Positions 61,149 through 64,000 of a DNA stretch of 64,000 nucleotides are shown piece after piece. The notes beneath the pieces are model-generated. The model had not been told where the DNA came from. It ran no database searches and was given only the letters and a program-made list of their open reading frames with translations. This DNA comes from Ascaris suum (Eukaryota > Nematoda > Chromadorea > Rhabditida > Ascarididae). The translations under genes were made by a program, and so were the position numbers. The stretch's first letter is position 1; each line of letters starts with the position of its first letter. The stretch lies in contig CM024182.1 in the NCBI GenBank assembly GCA_013433145.1, positions 992,001 to 1,056,000 of the forward strand. Reading direction: 5' to 3'.

Positions 61149-62647
61149 ATGATGTTTACGTTGTGCTTCTCGTTAGTTTCGGCGTTAAAATGTGTTGACG
61201 GCGGTGAATATAAGTCAGGTGAATCAAAGAAAACGAACGTTCAATGTGACGATGTAAAATTCTGCGCGAACTTCACTTACAGAGGTATTTTCTCGAATTG
61301 TGTCCATTCTTTAACATTTCGAGTTAAAAAGATCCGTCTGACGAATATTCGATGATATAATTTTTAGCTAATGGTCAACAACAGTTATGACCATTACAGG
61401 ATATCTCATTTAAAGCTGGTCGTTCGAGACTTTTCACTTTCTGTTTAATGCGTAAGAAAACAACATAGATCAGAGAATGCAACTAGAACATGTTTATAAG
61501 TCGGCGGTTATGCGAATGTCTACCTAGGCCAAAGCCTATTTTTATCGCTTATAAGGAAACCTTAGACGCGTATATGTTCATTAAAGATTGTTGCTTTCAC
61601 TGGCTAATCTTGTAAGTGCACTCCCTTCATTCACTATAAAACTTCAACGAGGTTCTTATTCTCCAACATTTTATTTCCAACATCCTTGATGAGAAATTAG
61701 CTTCTCTTCGATTTAAGTCGAGCTCAATACCTGCTTCTCTTTCAAAGCTCAGAACAACTAGTTTCTTTCAATAGTCGAAACACTGTGTGACGCCGTCCAA
61801 CTAGAACTCGCAACAAATGTCTAACATATTTACCGTAAAAGCAATGCTCTCGCTTACTGCCTCACTTATGAATGGGAGATGCGTAAGCAGTAGAGTATCT
61901 CCGATTACCCATCAACATGAAACCAAGCTATCACTGCTCCACTTATAACACCATGATTTGAAGCTTTTTTTCCGCAGTTTTGAAGCAGTGAGCGCATGGT
62001 TGCCCAATATGACATGAAATTATGATTATGATGGTGATCGGATATTCCTACTACATTTTGTGCGTATAAGATCAGAGCGATAATCTATAATTCCAGATTC
62101 AACTGACGTCATTTTGATGGAGAAATGATGAGGACTTCTTGAGCCAAAGCTATGTCAGAGGTCCATAACCTAAAGGCTGATTTATTCAACGAAGAGCGAG
62201 AATCGATGGGTCCCGAACAGTAGGCGTTGTTTAACAATTGATGCCAATAAGTTTCGGTAGAATCCGCCTTGTCCAGGAAATTTGAGAAGCCCCACGGAAT
62301 CTCTAACTCAATCCAACAGCGTGTACTGCTTAAGGCGTTGCCATTAGTCTCAAGCCATGTATTGTGCTTAGGAGATCGTTGATAGGATTGTTGTGAACTG
62401 AGCGTTTATGTTGTTTTAAATTTGCATCTTAAGTCAGTATGAGGTTTACACATCTCCCATATACTGCTTCTATAAGCAAAATTTGGGCCAATCATATAGC
62501 GGCAAAAACTTTTGCTTTATCATCCATATGTAAGTAATATCTTTACATGTTATAGCACGATTTGGTACAACACCTTTCACGCGTTATGGCTGTTCAAGAA
62601 ACGATGATAATATCACGACGGGACTTGTTCGTGGAACTCTTTGCAAG
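61149..62647 (+). CDS. Secreted Ly6/three-finger-like protein (3' end unresolved)
   Basis: Exon 1 (61149-61284) encodes a short hydrophobic leader (MMFTLCFSLVSA) and then a cysteine-rich mature part starting LKCVDGGEY. It ends TACAGAG then GTATTT in phase 1. Exon 2 (62556-62647) follows acceptor CATGTTATAG, restores phase, and encodes RFGTTPFTRYGCSRNDD through GTLCK, then a donor GTGGGC. Mature cysteines fall at residues 15, 33, 39, 58 and 75, with N-glycosylation sites NFT (41) and NIT (64). The start LKC, the FC spacing and the TRYGCS segment fit nematode Ly6-like secreted proteins; the final CC and CN cysteines should lie in a third exon that I could not fix (candidates near 63255 and 63418). 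The leader is short, and an in-frame extension upstream (GLYFG) is open. Confidence 0.55.
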
Positions 62648-63687
62648 GTGGGCTTCCTCTATATTTTACGGGGAATAGCCCATAAAAACGAACATCTATC
62701 CTAAAACATACTGCTGCTTATTTCTTTTTTTTTTCTATGGGAGTGACTTTGATGTCTATGGGGTAAGGTTCATGAGCACTTAAGAACTACAGGTAATGTT
62801 TCGCTTCAACAGAAATAAGGCAAACAAACCTAGACTATGTCTTGTGATTACGGTAACCTTTGCATTACAGGGACCTGAAAAATCAGCATCTATGTTTAAG
62901 AAAGAACGAATGAAAGCACTGTTCAAGATGCCACGTAGTTTTTTTTTCTGTTTTTCTAGCTCCTGCTCAGTTCATGCCTTCTTTGAATGACAGACCAGAG
63001 CATGATTATGGCATTAAATCGTTCCAATTTTCTCACAATGCCTTAATGGGTACAACCAAAACAAGCGACACGCAAGACCGTAAAATTTTCCTCCATGAGA
63101 CCTCTCCAAAAGTGATCATCTCTCAAACTATGTAGGCCGCCTCACTGTTCGTGCCAAAACTGAGAGCTCCCAATGGAATTACAAACGACTGAAATACCGA
63201 TCCATGGAACTTCTTGAAAACAAGCTTATGCTGTCACTTTTCGACTGAAATTGCAGCAAACATTTCTGCACACAAAGTGGGGTGCAGAAGAGAGTGCTTT
63301 GCAGAAACTGAATTCGAGAGAAGCTGAAATAAAAGCAATTGTCTACCGGCATAACTTTAGCATTAATCCAAAACCTTTAATCGCTCGCTTCTATTGTTTG
63401 AGTCGGTTACTTTTCACAGATGCGTGTTGCTTGTCAGCCAAAGATTACTAACTGCATGCACATAACATTCGAAATTTCAATAAAGTAGAGCAATGTTACG
63501 AGCTCATAAAAAAAGATATTCCAGGCTATGAAAGTGCGTATGGTTATTCGTTTGACTTCTAGAAGACCATTTGTTGTTTCAGGGAAAGTTATTTTCAAAA
63601 AATTTGCATAAATTTATTTTCTTCTCGTGGTAGTAATTACGACTACGTTGCTAGGCTTCCTATCAGATTTCTTTCCACTTTCGACAG
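62648..63687. other. Possible downstream exons, unresolved
   Basis: An open segment at 63255-63451 after TTGCAG (QTFLHTKWGAEESALQKLNS, ending ACCLSAKDY then stop) and one at 62869-62990 after CATTACAG are the best candidates on the plus strand. Neither could be linked with confidence to the Ly6-like gene or to the exon at 63688. Confidence 0.3.
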
Positions 63688-63795
63688 ATTGTACTCTATG
63701 GCGCACTGCATCGTGAAAGTGTCTATTTTAACGCATATGGGTTTTTCCAGTTTAATTCCTATTTTCATGCAGCAGAAGCTGTTGGATTTTGGCAG
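63688..63795 (+). CDS. Single exon of an unrecognised gene
   Basis: Acceptor CTTTCGACAG and donor TTTTGGCAG then GTTAGG flank exactly 36 codons in phase 0. That frame closes four codons past the donor, as expected for a true exon. The peptide is rich in aromatics (LYGALHRESVYFNAYGFFQF, FHAAEAVGFWQ). No domain was recognised. Another frame (63689-63877) is also open, so the choice rests on the splice sites. The rest of the gene would lie upstream or beyond the window. Confidence 0.4.
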
Positions 63796-64000
63796 GTTAG
63801 GCGGTAAGACATATATCTTGTCAGGTAGCGGATTTCGATGGTGCAGTAAAGAAAACTACGGAATGTGTCGAGCATGAAGAGGCACCACTCGTTGTATGCG
63901 CGCCACAAATAAGGCGCTACACCGTAAACTCGAGTCCAACGTCGTCAATATAAGATCACCTGTTTTGTCGTAGTTTTTAATACGGATGTAGACTGCATCG

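Overview
This is an AT-rich, intron-containing eukaryotic window, most likely from a nematode. The reasons are short exons with TTTTCAG-type acceptors and GTAAGT/GTGAGT donors, two genes whose ATG directly follows an AG acceptor (as at spliced-leader trans-splice sites), and the families present (F-box with a long C-terminal region, MATH-domain, Ly6-like secreted protein). Nothing points to a bacterium: I see no operons, CRISPR or insertion sequences. Most long open frames in the window are chance products or antisense shadows. The genes below were rebuilt exon by exon from splice sites, reading phase and paralogue comparison.

Layout. 1-8.4 kb: no convincing gene, but a 16-bp minisatellite that switches strand (1.26-3.0 kb) and a short repeat with a hammerhead-ribozyme-like core (3.6-3.8 kb). 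8.4-12.65 kb, minus: five-exon F-box gene A. 13.37-13.70 kb, minus: a small two-exon secreted-peptide candidate. 14-31.8 kb: largely gene-poor, with long TA tracts and G-runs. 31.9-33.8 kb, minus: weakly supported unknown open frames, partly membrane-like. 34.45-41.45 kb, minus: six-exon F-box gene B, a paralogue of A with identical exon 2 and exon 3 lengths and phases. A degenerate copy of its last exon lies just downstream, and a tiny two-exon plus-strand gene sits inside one of its introns. 41.5-45.5 kb: nothing clear. 45.6-48.0 kb, minus: two unrecognised multi-exon genes. 51.1-55.0 kb, minus: a MATH-domain gene, with a stop-broken inverted copy at 59.0-59.5 kb, plus. 61.1-62.65 kb, plus: a secreted Ly6-like protein. 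63.7 kb, plus: an exon of an unknown gene running toward the window edge.

The recognisable genes belong to families that nematodes expand and lose quickly: F-box and MATH proteins are substrate adaptors for cullin ubiquitin ligases, and Ly6-like proteins are small secreted or surface molecules. Pseudo-exon copies, an inverted pseudogene, local tandem duplications and many simple repeats fit a fast-evolving accessory region. All gene models are manual; no database search or transcript support was available.
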